64,000 nucleotides of DNA, taken from Tumebacillus lacus (GTDB lineage: Bacteria > Bacillota > Bacilli > Tumebacillales > Tumebacillaceae). The stretch is taken from assembly GCF_026410385.1 (NCBI RefSeq), contig NZ_JAPMLT010000001.1:496001-560000 (forward strand), written 5' to 3'. This document shows, piece by piece, positions 45,584 to 54,466 of the stretch (position 1 is its first letter; the number at the start of each line of letters is the position of its first letter). Both the position numbers and the translations under genes were made by a program. The notes beneath the pieces were generated by a model. The model ran no database searches, was not told where the DNA came from, and worked only from the letters and a program-made list of their open reading frames with translations.

Positions 45584-46378
45584 TCACGCCTCCGCATTCA
45601 GACGGCCGAGCAGTCGGTCGACAGCCGGGGTGATCTCCGGGTCCCGCATCAACGACTCGCCGACGAGGATCGCTTTCGCCCCCGCTGCCGCCACAGCCTC
45701 GACGTCTCCATGCGTAAAGATGCCGCTCTCGCTGACCAACGTCGTCCCGGCAGGCAACTGTTTCGCCAGCCGGTTTGTCGTGTTCAGATCGACGTGGAAA
45801 GAGCGCAGATCGCGATTGTTCACGCCGAGCAACTGCGGCTGTCCGGCAGCCAACACGCGCTCCAACTCCTCCTCGTCATGTACCTCCGTCAACACGTCCA
45901 GACCCATCGACTTCGCCAACGCAGCGTATTCCCGCAGTTGCTCCGTCGTCAAAATCGCCGCGATCAGCAAGATGCAGTCTGCACCGATCAGCCGCGCTTC
46001 GTAGATCTGCTTTTCATCAATGATAAAATCTTTGCGCAGCAGCGGCAGGGAAACCGCCCGCCGGATGTCGCGCAAATAATCGGCATGCCCTTGGAAAAAT
46101 TGGTGATCGGTCAACACCGAGAGGCAGGTCGCTCCGGCGCTTTCATAAATTTTCGCGATGGCGACCGGGTCAAAATCGGCGCGAATCACGCCTTTCGACG
46201 GCGATGCCTTTTTCACTTCCGCGATCAACGCCATCTCTCCGGCCTTTTGGATCGCCGCCGCAAAGCCGCGAGTCGGCGGGAGCTCGGCAATCGTCTCCAA
46301 CGCTTGGTTTCGGTCAAACGTTTGGCAAAGGAGTGCGACCTCCTCTTTTTTCACTTCCACGATGCGGTCGAGAATCAT
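45584..46378 (-). CDS. trpC: Indole-3-glycerol phosphate synthase
   Basis: A 264-residue TIM-barrel enzyme. IAEVKKASPSKGVI near residue 52 holds the catalytic Lys, LRKDFIIDEKQI near 115 and VNNRDLRSFHVDL near 180 are conserved. It overlaps trpD by one base (TAATG). Confidence 0.97.
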   Translation of the reverse strand: MILDRIVEVKKEEVALLCQTFDRNQALETIAELPPTRGFAAAIQKAGEMALIAEVKKASPSKGVIRADFDPVAIAKIYESAGATCLSVLTDHQFFQGHADYLRDIRRAVSLPLLRKDFIIDEKQIYEARLIGADCILLIAAILTTEQLREYAALAKSMGLDVLTEVHDEEELERVLAAGQPQLLGVNNRDLRSFHVDLNTTNRLAKQLPAGTTLVSESGIFTHGDVEAVAAAGAKAILVGESLMRDPEITPAVDRLLGRLNAEA

Positions 46379-47418
46379 TACGCCAACTCCTTTTCTGCCT
46401 GCGTCAACCCCAGCGTCTTGCGCACCAGCGCGTTCAGCATATCGAGTGCCTTGCCGCTGTCAATCGCGTCGCTCGCCAGCCGCACGCCTTGTTCAATCGT
46501 ATCGGCGCTCCCCGACACATACAGGGTGGCCGCCGCATTCAACAGCACGATGTCCCGGCGCGCACCTTTCTTGCCGCGCAGGATGTCCAGCGTGATCGCC
46601 GCGTTTTCCGGCGCTTCACCGCCGCTCAACTCCTCCGCCGCGTGACGCTCCAGCCCGACCTCTTCCGGGGTCAGGGTGAAGACGCGCTCCACGACGCCGT
46701 TTCGCACTTCTGCGATCTTCGTCGGCCCGGTGACGGTCAATTCATCGAGGCCATCTTCGCCGTGGACGACCAGCGCGTGCTCGGTGCCCAGTGCCGCCAG
46801 CGCAGCCGCCATTTTCTCGACGAGATCCGGGGCGAACGTGCCGATCACTTGCCGCGCAGCTCCAGCCGGATTGGTCAGCGGACCAAGCACGTTGAACACC
46901 GTGCGGAACCCGAGCTCCCGGCGCGGGGCCATCGCATGTTTCATCGATTGGTGGAACAGCGGGGCAAACATAAACGAGATGCCGAGATCCTCCAAACACT
47001 CCGCCGCCTGCTCTGGGCTCAGGTCGACGTTGACCCCGAGCGCCATCAGCACATCGGCGCTGCCGGAACGGCTGGACACAGAACGGTTGCCGTGCTTGGC
47101 GATCTTCGCCCCGGCCGCCGCTGCCACAAACGACGCGGTCGTGGAGATGTTGAACGTATCCGCTCCGTCACCGCCGGTGCCGCAGGTGTCGACGAGGTCA
47201 GGCACGGCGGTCACCACTTTCGCCGCATGATGACGCATCGCCCGGGCAAACCCGGTGATCTCCTCCACCGTCTCACCGCGCATCCGCAGGGCGGTCAACA
47301 GACCGGCGATCTGCGCGTGCGTCGCTTCTCCGCTCATGATCCCGCTCATCGTCCGTTCGGCGACCTCCGCCGTCAACGTGCCGCCGCTGATCACCGTGTG
47401 CAGTGCTTGTTTGATCAT
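46378..47418 (-). CDS. trpD: Anthranilate phosphoribosyltransferase
   Basis: A 346-residue enzyme adding phosphoribose to anthranilate. DTCGTGGDGADTFNIST near residue 80 binds PRPP, and KHGNRSVSSRSGSADV is conserved. GGAGGAG precedes the ATG by 9 nt. It is the first structural gene behind the GAG-repeat leader; trpE, which normally sits here in Bacilli, is absent. Confidence 0.97.
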   Translation of the reverse strand: MIKQALHTVISGGTLTAEVAERTMSGIMSGEATHAQIAGLLTALRMRGETVEEITGFARAMRHHAAKVVTAVPDLVDTCGTGGDGADTFNISTTASFVAAAAGAKIAKHGNRSVSSRSGSADVLMALGVNVDLSPEQAAECLEDLGISFMFAPLFHQSMKHAMAPRRELGFRTVFNVLGPLTNPAGAARQVIGTFAPDLVEKMAAALAALGTEHALVVHGEDGLDELTVTGPTKIAEVRNGVVERVFTLTPEEVGLERHAAEELSGGEAPENAAITLDILRGKKGARRDIVLLNAAATLYVSGSADTIEQGVRLASDAIDSGKALDMLNALVRKTLGLTQAEKELA

Positions 47419-47482
47419 CTCGACTCACTCCTCCGCTGTTCTCAACTCTGCTAGTCTTTTGTAAAAGGCCCCAAAGGGTACT

Positions 47483-47512
47483 AAAAAAGGCCAGAGCATC
47501 AACGCTCTGACC
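47483..47512 (-). terminator. trp leader terminator (attenuator)
   Basis: Nine-bp stem (GGCCAGAGC/GCTCTGACC, one G-U; 47489-47512) followed by T6 on the minus strand, downstream of the GAG array and 65 bp before trpD. In TRAP systems bound TRAP favours this terminator. Confidence 0.8.
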
Positions 47513-47544
47513 ATCGTGGACAGGAATATACAAAGGCGCAAATG

Positions 47545-47700
47545 GGTATAGCTCACCCATCCCGCTCTGCCTGCTCCGCTCTGCTCAACTCGTCTCTGCT
47601 GCGCTCATCTCACTCATGTCTTGCACTCTAGGCTCTCTCAAATCAATCTCTAAACGCTCTCTAAACACTCTCAAACTGCTCTCACTGACTTGCTCTCATA
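47545..47700 (-). promoter_or_regulatory. trp leader GAG/UAG repeat array (TRAP-binding site)
   Basis: The leader RNA carries more than twenty (G/U/A)AG triplets in two blocks. The promoter-distal block (about 47545-47610) has runs such as GAGACGAGUUGAGCAGAG with exact 2-nt spacing, the classical TRAP pattern. The proximal block (about 47620-47700) has GAGAG/UAGAG units repeated about every 11-13 nt. B. subtilis TRAP needs eleven triplets, so this array is about twice the usual length. No other feature was seen in the 322-bp gap. Confidence 0.8.
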
Positions 47701-47716
47701 ATCTTAACTTATTAAA

Positions 47717-47745
47717 ATGATACGCGGATCGACTTCCTGCGTCAA
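47717..47745 (-). promoter_or_regulatory. Internal trp promoter
   Basis: On the minus strand TTGACG (47740-47745), 17 bp, TATCAT (47717-47722). The -35 box overlaps the aroH stop codon. Transcription would start just before the GAG array. Confidence 0.8.
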
Positions 47746-48140
47746 GCCCGATTTTCCGAATCCTCATTTGGTTCGGCCAAATCAGGCCGCAGCACAACCG
47801 CCCCGCGCAAGTACACATGGCGCATGTCCGCCTGCCTCTCCGGCGTATTGACGATCAGCAAGATCCGGATGCACATCGGCAGACTGCCCGGCACCTCCAT
47901 CTCTTGCGCGCACATCAGCGGCACGAGCGGCCAGCCTTCCAGCTGGCGGATGGCCACAGCGGGAAATGCGGCGTTCAGATCGGGGGTAGCGGTGATGAAG
48001 CAGCCCGCGACTTCCTCGGTCACCACCCCATTTGCCGCCACCATCTCCAGCAACAGCTCCGTCGTCGCCTCATGGATCGCCGCCGTGTCGTTGGCGGTCA
48101 CTGTGATCGCGCCGCGAATGCCGCGCACTGCCATCTCCAT
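47742..48140 (-). CDS. aroH: Chorismate mutase, AroH type
   Basis: A 132-residue monofunctional chorismate mutase of the trimeric AroH fold that makes prephenate. VRGIRGAITV at the N-terminus and the catalytic Arg region with CIRILLIVNT near residue 110 are typical; the variable acidic tail EPNEDSENRA is normal. ATG 48140 follows GGAGGGG; GTG 48143 is an alternative. 6 bp behind aroB. Confidence 0.93.
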   Translation of the reverse strand: MEMAVRGIRGAITVTANDTAAIHEATTELLLEMVAANGVVTEEVAGCFITATPDLNAAFPAVAIRQLEGWPLVPLMCAQEMEVPGSLPMCIRILLIVNTPERQADMRHVYLRGAVVLRPDLAEPNEDSENRA

Positions 48141-48146
48141 CACGTC

Positions 48147-49241
48147 TTACCCCTCCCTTCTCGCACGAATCACATCGCGCACCGCCGACTCCGGCACGTC
48201 CTCCACGATCTCCACGCGGCCGATCTCACGCAGCAACACGAACGTCAGCGTGCCGCCAGCCGCCTTTTTGTCTTTTCGCATCGATTCGATCAGTTCCGCT
48301 TCGTCCAGTTCGTTCGGAATCAATGTCGGCAGCCCGCAAGCGACCATCGCCCGCTCGACCAGCACGGCTTCCTCCGCCGCGCACAAACCGAGCCGCACCG
48401 ACAGGTCGGCAGCCGCGACCATGCCGATCGCCACCGCTTCCCCGTGAGTGTACGTCCCGGCCAGCACTTCCACCGCATGACCGAGCGTGTGGCCGAAATT
48501 CAAGATCGCCCGCACCCCTTGCTCCGTCTCATCCTCCGCCACCACCTGCGCCTTGATCCGGCACGAGCGGGCGAGCAGTTCGGACATCAGGGACGAGTCG
48601 TTGGCGAGCAGACCTTCTTGATGCTGCTCGATCCAGAAAAATAAGTCGCGGTCGCGAATCGCCCCGTGCTTGATCGCCTCCGACACGCCGGAGCGCATCT
48701 CGCGCAACGACAGCGTCTGCAACGCCGTCGTGTCATAGACGACGCACAACGGTTGGTGAAAGGCTCCGATGATATTTTTCGCCTGCGGGAGATTGACCGC
48801 CACCTTGCCACCGACCGCGCTGTCATGAGCGAGCAACGACGTCGGGAGTTGCACAAACGCAACGCCCCGCATATACGTCGCCGCCACAAATCCGGCAAAA
48901 TCGCCGACCACGCCGCCACCGAGCGCGAGCACCGCCGAACGACGATCGAGACCGCACTGATAGGCGAACGCCAGCGCCTCGCCTGCCAACGGCAGCGATT
49001 TCGAACTTTCACCGGGCGGGATCACGTAGACCTCGGCCACATAGCCGGCCGCCGCCATCGACGCGATCACTTTTTCCAGATAGCCTGCCGCCTGCACGTT
49101 GGCATCGGTGATCACCAGGTGACGGGACGCCTCGCTCACACCGAGTTCCCCGAGCATGCCGCCGACCTGCTCCAATAGGCCTTCCCCGATCACGATGTCA
49201 TAGGCACGACCGCCTTCCAGACCTACGTGCTCGCGGATCAT
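48147..49241 (-). CDS. aroB: 3-dehydroquinate synthase
   Basis: A 364-residue NAD- and Zn-dependent enzyme converting DAHP to 3-dehydroquinate. [19 protein letters not shown] near residue 106 binds NAD, and [11 protein letters not shown] and HGEAVAIGM carry Zn ligands. Starts by ATGA overlap with aroC. Confidence 0.97.
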   Translation of the reverse strand: MIREHVGLEGGRAYDIVIGEGLLEQVGGMLGELGVSEASRHLVITDANVQAAGYLEKVIASMAAAGYVAEVYVIPPGESSKSLPLAGEALAFAYQCGLDRRSAVLALGGGVVGDFAGFVAATYMRGVAFVQLPTSLLAHDSAVGGKVAVNLPQAKNIIGAFHQPLCVVYDTTALQTLSLREMRSGVSEAIKHGAIRDRDLFFWIEQHQEGLLANDSSLMSELLARSCRIKAQVVAEDETEQGVRAILNFGHTLGHAVEVLAGTYTHGEAVAIGMVAAADLSVRLGLCAAEEAVLVERAMVACGLPTLIPNELDEAELIESMRKDKKAAGGTLTFVLLREIGRVEIVEDVPESAVRDVIRARREG

Positions 49242-50395
49242 CGCTCGCCCACCCGACGCAGGTAGTTGTCGTAGTTGTCCTGCATCTCTTCCACCGAGTC
49301 ACCGCCAAACTTTTCCAAGAACGCCTGCGCGACCGTCCACGCCACCATCGCCTCGCCGACGACAGAAGCGGCCGGCACCGCGCACACATCGGAGCGCTCA
49401 ATCGTCGCCCGGAACGGCTCTTTCGTCCGCATGTCGACCGACTCCAGCGGTTTGTACAGCGTCGGGATCGGCTTCATCGCCGCTCGGACGACCAGCGGTT
49501 GACCATTGGTTACACCGCCTTCAAGTCCGCCCGCGTTGTTGCTGCGGCGGTAATACTCGCCCTGACGGTGGCCGATCTCGTCGTGCACCTGCGACCCGGG
49601 TCGGCGAGCCGCTTCAAAGCCGAGACCGATCTCCACGCCCTTGATCGCTTGAATGCTCATCAGCGACTGTGCCAGACGACCGTCGAGCTTGCGATCCGGG
49701 TGTGCGTACGAGCCGAGGCCGATCGGCACGCCGGTCACGATGATCTCAAAGATCCCGCCCAACGTGTCCCCGTCCGCCTTGGCCTGCGTGATCGCGTCGA
49801 TGATCCGCTGCTCCGCATCCGGGTCGGCTACGCGCACTTCCGATTTTTCCGCCCGCTCGGCGATCTCCGGGATCGTGCCTTCGAGTTGATCGACCTTGAC
49901 GTGACCGAGCTCGACGACATGTCCGTAGACCTCCATGCCGAAGCGGCGCAGCAGTTGCCGCGCGATCGTGCCGACCGCCACCATCGTCGCCGTGTTTCGG
50001 GCTGAGGCGCGCTCCAGCACGTTGCGGACGTCTTCTTGCCCATATTTTAATGCGCCTGCCAGATCGGCATGACCCGGACGGGGCTTGGTGATCTCCACTA
50101 CGCTGTCCGGCGCCTCCCCGGTAATCGCCATCTTTTCAGACCAATTGCGCCAGTCCTTGTTGTGAACCAGCAACGCCACCGGTGTTCCCATCGTCTTGCC
50201 AAAACGCACTCCGCTCATAACCTCAACTCGATCCGACTCGATCCTCATACGACCGCCCCGCCCGTAGCCTTGTTGCCGTCGCCACAGTTGGTGGTTGACA
50301 TCGTCGATGTCGACCGCCAGATTGCTCGGCAGCCCCTCCACGATAGCGGTCAGAGCCGGGCCGTGCGATTCGCCTGCTGTCAGATACCTCAACAT
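49238..50395 (-). CDS. aroC: Chorismate synthase
   Basis: A 385-residue FMN-dependent enzyme making chorismate from [15 protein letters not shown] near residue 8, RPGHADLAG near 110 and [17 protein letters not shown] near 300 are diagnostic. First gene of the aromatic supraoperon, behind the promoter at 50431-50459. No aroD/ndk-type partner precedes it. Confidence 0.97.
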   Translation of the reverse strand: MLRYLTAGESHGPALTAIVEGLPSNLAVDIDDVNHQLWRRQQGYGRGGRMRIESDRVEVMSGVRFGKTMGTPVALLVHNKDWRNWSEKMAITGEAPDSVVEITKPRPGHADLAGALKYGQEDVRNVLERASARNTATMVAVGTIARQLLRRFGMEVYGHVVELGHVKVDQLEGTIPEIAERAEKSEVRVADPDAEQRIIDAITQAKADGDTLGGIFEIIVTGVPIGLGSYAHPDRKLDGRLAQSLMSIQAIKGVEIGLGFEAARRPGSQVHDEIGHRQGEYYRRSNNAGGLEGGVTNGQPLVVRAAMKPIPTLYKPLESVDMRTKEPFRATIERSDVCAVPAASVVGEAMVAWTVAQAFLEKFGGDSVEEMQDNYDNYLRRVGER

Positions 50396-50430
50396 ATCTT
50401 TCGACTCCCCTCGTCTCTCTGTACGCCCTC

Positions 50431-50459
50431 ATTATAGTACAAGCGTTCCTATGGGACAA
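50431..50459 (-). promoter_or_regulatory. Promoter of the aroC-aroB-aroH-trp supraoperon
   Basis: On the minus strand TTGTCC (50454-50459), 17 bp, TATAAT (50431-50436). The leader is about 30-35 nt. Confidence 0.75.
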
Positions 50460-50477
50460 CCTTCCACCTGAACAGAA

Positions 50478-50510
50478 GAAGAAACCTTCGATCCGCTCAA
50501 AGGTTTCTTC
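50478..50510 (-). terminator. Terminator of the M42 peptidase operon
   Basis: Eleven-bp stem (50478-50488 and 50500-50510) followed on the minus strand by a T-rich tract. Confidence 0.7.
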
Positions 50511-50532
50511 CTGTCTGCTATGAACATGCCGC

Positions 50533-51540
50533 TCAGCGGTAGTTTTGCAACGCTTGCAAAGCGAGGGAGGCAGCCGCTTCCGCATCGCGCAGGTCGACCA
50601 TCTCCGAGCCGGAGACGAGGTAGCGCACCGGAATCGACAGGCCGCCTGTCGGGATGCCGTCGCGGGAGATCAGCAGCGAACCTGCGTCCGACGTGCCGTC
50701 CGGACAGACTTCCAACTGGTACGGAATGCCGTTCGCCTCCGCCAGATCGACGAGGTAGTTCTTGATGCGCGGCGGGATGATCACCGTCTTGTCGATGATC
50801 TTGACCGAAACACCTTTGCCAAGGCCGATCTCGATGCGATCCGCACCCGGTGTATCACCCGATCGCACCCCGTCGAGGACGAGGGCAAAGTCGGGCGACA
50901 GGCCGAACGCCGCCGGCTTGACCCCGCGCTGGCCGACATGTTGCTGCACGGTAAAGACCACCGTCACATCATGCGGGCAGCCGTTGAGCCGCTTCAACAC
51001 TTCCGCCGCCACCGAGCAACCGACGCGATTGTCGAGCGCTTTGCCGACCAGACGGTCCGGAGCCAGCTCGATGGTCGGTTGCACGATCACGCAGGACTCG
51101 CCGATCTGCACCAGTTCCTCCGCCATCTCCTTGGAGTCAACGCCAAGGTCGATGTACAGGGAGGCAAACGTCACGTCACCCGGATCGGACACATCGTGCG
51201 CGCCCACCACGCCGACGATGCCGCTCGGGAACTTCACGCGTTGCCCGACCAGATAGGCCGCTTCGCCAGGGCCCACCGGCGCCACGCGCAGGTACCCGTC
51301 GCCGTCGATGTGGATCACGATCAGACCGGGCTCATCCATGTGCGCCACCAGCAGCAGATGCTTGCGGTCAACGCCGATGCCGCGCTTGGTGACGAGCAAA
51401 TTGCCGATCACGTCCTCGCGCACTTCATCCGCGTAGGGCGCGACCATGTTGCGCAGTTGTTCGCGCACTTTCTCTTCGCTGCCGGACGGGCCGCAGCTCT
51501 CCGCCAGCTGCGAGATACTTTGCTTGAGTGTGTCTTTCAT
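50533..51540 (-). CDS. M42-family aminopeptidase paralogue with altered active site
   Basis: A 335-residue member of the M42 (glutamyl aminopeptidase/TET) family. His67-Asp69 (AHMDE) and Asp170 (LDNR) and Asp223 metal ligands are kept. The VQEEVG motif reads VQQHVG here, so the catalytic base Glu is Gln200 and a metal ligand Glu is His201. The last ligand His of RYIHS is Val309 (RYLVS). It is therefore probably inactive or has another activity, perhaps as a partner subunit. It ends a three-gene run of paralogues; its start touches the next stop codon by ATGA overlap. Confidence 0.85.
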   Translation of the reverse strand: MKDTLKQSISQLAESCGPSGSEEKVREQLRNMVAPYADEVREDVIGNLLVTKRGIGVDRKHLLLVAHMDEPGLIVIHIDGDGYLRVAPVGPGEAAYLVGQRVKFPSGIVGVVGAHDVSDPGDVTFASLYIDLGVDSKEMAEELVQIGESCVIVQPTIELAPDRLVGKALDNRVGCSVAAEVLKRLNGCPHDVTVVFTVQQHVGQRGVKPAAFGLSPDFALVLDGVRSGDTPGADRIEIGLGKGVSVKIIDKTVIIPPRIKNYLVDLAEANGIPYQLEVCPDGTSDAGSLLISRDGIPTGGLSIPVRYLVSGSEMVDLRDAEAAASLALQALQNYR

Positions 51541-52562
51541 CGCGTGAGTCCTCCCTGTTCCACACTGCGGAGAAACATCTCCACCAGCTTCACTGTGTTC
51601 TCGTAGTCATCGAGGCTGATCATCTGTGACGGAGCGTGGATGTAGCGTGTCGGCACCGAGATCACGCCCGACATCACGCCTTCGCGCGACAGATGGATGC
51701 GTCCGATGTCATTGCCGCCCGCCGCCCCTTTGCGGAACTGATACGGGATGCCGCTGCTCTCCGCCACCTGCTGCATGTGCTGCAGGAAAGCGCGGTTGTG
51801 AATCGTCGACCCGTCGATGATCGACAGCGCCGGACCGAGGCCGAGCTCCGTGACGCGCCCGTGCGCGGGCGTTCCCGGAAAATCGGACGCGAGCGTCCCT
51901 TCGATCACCAACGCCAGATCGGGATCGGTGCGGTACGCCAGCGGGCCCGCACCGCGCAGCCCGATCTCCTCCTGCACCGCAAATCCGAACACCAACGGCA
52001 CGTCGAACGACTTTTTCAACGTCTCGACCAGCACCGCGCAGCCGACGCGGTCGTCGAACGACTTTGACTTGGCACGGCGGTGGCCGATCTCCTCATACGT
52101 CGTCGCAAACACCGCCACATCGCCCGGCTGGACCACTCGCAACGCATCTTCGCGGGACGTCGCCCCGATGTCGATGCGCAGTTGGCTCAGCCCGATCGGC
52201 TTTTTGCGCTCGTCGGCCGATTGGTGGTGGATCGGCTTGGCCCCGATCACGCCGGGGATCTTGTTCTCGCCGATCACCACCGCTTTGGAGATCAGCACCC
52301 GGTCATCGATGCCGCCGATATGCTGAAACTGGAGCAGACCGTTCGAGTCGATGTGCGAGATCATCAGACTCACTTCGTCCATGTGCGCGCACAGCAACAC
52401 TTTCGGACCCTGGCGCGTGCCGTCCTTTTCGGCGATCAGGTTGCCCATCGAGTCGGTGTAGACGCGATCGACGTGATCCTTGATCTCTTCGTAGATCACC
52501 TGTCGGATCTCATCCTCATAGCCGGACGGACCCATCGCTTCTGTCAATTTTTTAAGTAGCAA
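51537..52562 (-). CDS. M42-family metallo-aminopeptidase (second paralogue)
   Basis: A 341-residue cytoplasmic TET-type aminopeptidase. All metal and catalytic residues are present: AHMDE near residue 66, FDDRVG, VQEEIGLRG near 210, and RYIHAPSQM near 315. It trims peptides in a dodecameric complex. TTG at 52562 lies 6 nt behind GGAGGG and overlaps the upstream stop by 19 bp; an open frame to 52646 runs out of frame through the preceding gene and was rejected. Confidence 0.9.
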   Translation of the reverse strand: MLLKKLTEAMGPSGYEDEIRQVIYEEIKDHVDRVYTDSMGNLIAEKDGTRQGPKVLLCAHMDEVSLMISHIDSNGLLQFQHIGGIDDRVLISKAVVIGENKIPGVIGAKPIHHQSADERKKPIGLSQLRIDIGATSREDALRVVQPGDVAVFATTYEEIGHRRAKSKSFDDRVGCAVLVETLKKSFDVPLVFGFAVQEEIGLRGAGPLAYRTDPDLALVIEGTLASDFPGTPAHGRVTELGLGPALSIIDGSTIHNRAFLQHMQQVAESSGIPYQFRKGAAGGNDIGRIHLSREGVMSGVISVPTRYIHAPSQMISLDDYENTVKLVEMFLRSVEQGGLTR

Positions 52563-53620
52563 GACAATCCCTCCACATACGTCCGGTCCACCCCGGCGAT
52601 ATAGTGAGCCAGCAGTTTGCCGGTCCGCTCGATGTCGCGATAGCACACCGTCTCCACCGACGTGTGCATGTAGCGCAACGGGATCGAAACCAGCCCGGTC
52701 GGGATGCTGCCACGCGAGATCTGGATCGGATACGCGTCAGTACCCGAGTCGCCCTGGGTGATCTCGCGCTCATAGTGCATGTTCAGGTCCTTCGCCGTCC
52801 GCTCAAGACCCGCCGTAATCTTGCGGTGGAGGTTCGGCCCCACGCAGATCGCCGGACCCCCGTCCAACGGGAACGATGCATCGACCGGCCCGCCCGGCAT
52901 GTCGCCAAACGTCACGTCGATGGCGATGGCGATGTCCGGCTGCAGGCCGTATGCGGCCGGTCCGGCACCGTTGCGACCGCGCTCTTCCTGCACGGTGAAC
53001 ACAGCCAGCACGTCCGTCCCGACCTTCAATCGTTGCATCTCGGTCAGACACTCGAGCACAGCGGCGATGCTCGCCCGGTTGTCGAGCGACTTGCCGGAGA
53101 TGCGGTCGTTTTGCAGTTCCAGCGGCGTGCGGCGGATCGTCACCGGATCCCCGATGCGCACCAAAGAGCGCACCATGTCTTCCGGCATGCCGATGTCGAG
53201 GAACAAATCCTCGAGCGGTGCCGCTTTTCCGCGCTCGGAAGGAGAGGTCAGATGCGGCGGTTTCGTGCCGAAGATGCCGATATACTCGCCGTCCTTTGCA
53301 TGCACGACCGCCTCTTGCGCCACTTGAGTGCGGGCATCGACGCCGCCCACGTTGACCACGCGCAAAAAGCCGCCCGGCTCGATCTTGGTCACGAGCAGGC
53401 CGATCTCGTCCATATGCGCCGCCAGCATCACCGTCGGGCGCGGCTCCGGACCAAGTCCTGGCACGCGTGCGATCAAGTTGCCGACTTTATCGACTTGGAT
53501 GTCGGTCGTATACGGTTTCAAAACGTGCTTCAATCGCTCGGCAATGCCGTGCTCATAACCGGAAATGCCCCAGTCGCTGATCAATTGCTTCATCGTCTCG
53601 CGGATGTTTCCACTGCTCAA
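52544..53620 (-). CDS. M42-family metallo-aminopeptidase (first paralogue)
   Basis: A 358-residue TET-type aminopeptidase with complete ligands: AHMDE, LDNRASI, VQEERGRNG and RYMHTSVET. TTG at 53620 lies 7 nt after AAAGGGGA; a frame open to 53695 would add a non-homologous leader. First gene of the three-paralogue operon. Different specificity from its neighbours is likely, as TET paralogues usually differ in side-chain preference and can co-assemble. Confidence 0.9.
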   Translation of the reverse strand: MSSGNIRETMKQLISDWGISGYEHGIAERLKHVLKPYTTDIQVDKVGNLIARVPGLGPEPRPTVMLAAHMDEIGLLVTKIEPGGFLRVVNVGGVDARTQVAQEAVVHAKDGEYIGIFGTKPPHLTSPSERGKAAPLEDLFLDIGMPEDMVRSLVRIGDPVTIRRTPLELQNDRISGKSLDNRASIAAVLECLTEMQRLKVGTDVLAVFTVQEERGRNGAGPAAYGLQPDIAIAIDVTFGDMPGGPVDASFPLDGGPAICVGPNLHRKITAGLERTAKDLNMHYEREITQGDSGTDAYPIQISRGSIPTGLVSIPLRYMHTSVETVCYRDIERTGKLLAHYIAGVDRTYVEGLSCYLKN

Positions 53621-53646
53621 ACGCTCATCCCCTTTGCAGGACATAT

Positions 53647-53674
53647 AAAAAACAGAAAACGGCCTGGCAGCCGT
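53647..53674 (-). terminator. Weak terminator or attenuator before the M42 operon
   Basis: ACGGC/GCCGT stem (53659-53663 and 53670-53674) followed on the minus strand by TTTCTGTTTTTT. It ends transcription from the 108-residue membrane protein gene, perhaps only partly. Confidence 0.55.
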
Positions 53675-53723
53675 CATCACGATTGATCCTATCAAATCAA
53701 ATCGACCCGCTCACGAATCCAGG

Positions 53724-54050
53724 TCACGCCTCGCGCTTTCTCTCTTCTGCGCGCAACAACGCCAGCATCCTGACAGACACTTTGGCCGTGCGGGCATACA
53801 AAAACTCACCGAGCGCCACCGTGCCGAGCGTGGAGATCAAGCTCAGCGCATAGCCGGAGAGCTGCAGATCGAGACGTTCGACTGTCAACAAGACGGTCGG
53901 CAACGTCACCGCCATCGCAGCGGTCATCAAACAGACGTAGCCGCAACGGTCGAGCCACCCTTTGCCAAGGAGATGTCCGCGCGTCTGAAACTTCACCCCG
54001 CAGGTGTAGAGCAGATACGAGACAGCGAGGAATACGAGAACGTACAACAT
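53724..54050 (-). CDS. Small hypothetical membrane protein, 108 residues
   Basis: Three hydrophobic segments (residues 2-18, 38-56, 65-85) and a basic C-terminus ending in EERKREA. No family recognised. AAGGATGG lies 7 nt before the ATG. Confidence 0.6.
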   Translation of the reverse strand: MLYVLVFLAVSYLLYTCGVKFQTRGHLLGKGWLDRCGYVCLMTAAMAVTLPTVLLTVERLDLQLSGYALSLISTLGTVALGEFLYARTAKVSVRMLALLRAEERKREA

Positions 54051-54139
54051 AGTTCATCCATCCTTTCCAGAGTGGCAGAGTGGTAAAACCCGATCCATCG
54101 TCCTCCTCATTCTACCAACCCGCCCAAGCATCGTCAACT

Positions 54140-54170
54140 TGCGTAAAGTCTGCCATAGACGCGCATACTA
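54140..54170 (+). promoter_or_regulatory. Possible forespore (sigma-G/F) promoter of the 68-residue protein
   Basis: CATACTA (54164-54170) is the exact sigma-G -10 consensus; TGCGTA (54140-54145) lies 18 bp upstream with a -35-like GNNTA pattern. Start codon 43 bp downstream. Confidence 0.4.
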
Positions 54171-54212
54171 GCCCTATTCTGTGCAAAACGCCAGCGAAAG
54201 GCAGGGTTTTCC

Positions 54213-54419
54213 ATGAAAATGAACATTCAGCGGGCGATCGATTTTCTCGAACAGCACGGCTTCATGGTGCGCGCCTACGGGTTCCCCGAATCTGACACAT
54301 CCGACTCCGACTCGATGATCGCCGAAAGCTACCGCGTCCTCCAAGGCGACTACGACACCGGCATGATCGCCCCCCTCCAGATCATCGAAGTCGCGGAACA
54401 GATCCGCAAAGGGTCCTAA
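54213..54419 (+). CDS. Small acidic hypothetical protein, possibly forespore-specific
   Basis: A 68-residue acidic soluble protein with a Ser/Asp-rich stretch TSDSDSM in the middle. No family recognised. The ATG at 54213 follows GGCAGGG; a second ATG at 54219 is possible. A sigma-G-like promoter (54140-54170) and a strong terminator (54431-54464) make it a complete unit. Confidence 0.65.
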   Translation: MKMNIQRAIDFLEQHGFMVRAYGFPESDTSDSDSMIAESYRVLQGDYDTGMIAPLQIIEVAEQIRKGS

Positions 54420-54428
54420 AGAAGACAA

Positions 54429-54466
54429 CAAAAAGCCATCCGCACGTTATTGCGGATGGCTTTTCT
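54429..54466. terminator. Bidirectional terminator between the 68-residue gene and the pel operon
   Basis: Fourteen-bp perfect stem (54431-54444 and 54451-54464) with A and T runs on the two sides. It ends both convergent transcripts. Confidence 0.88.

Noticed and set aside
47273..47560. Leader open frame before and into trpD with one Trp codon
   Set aside because: No proper ribosome site, only one Trp codon, and it runs out of frame through trpD; control by the GAG array explains the leader better than a leader peptide.
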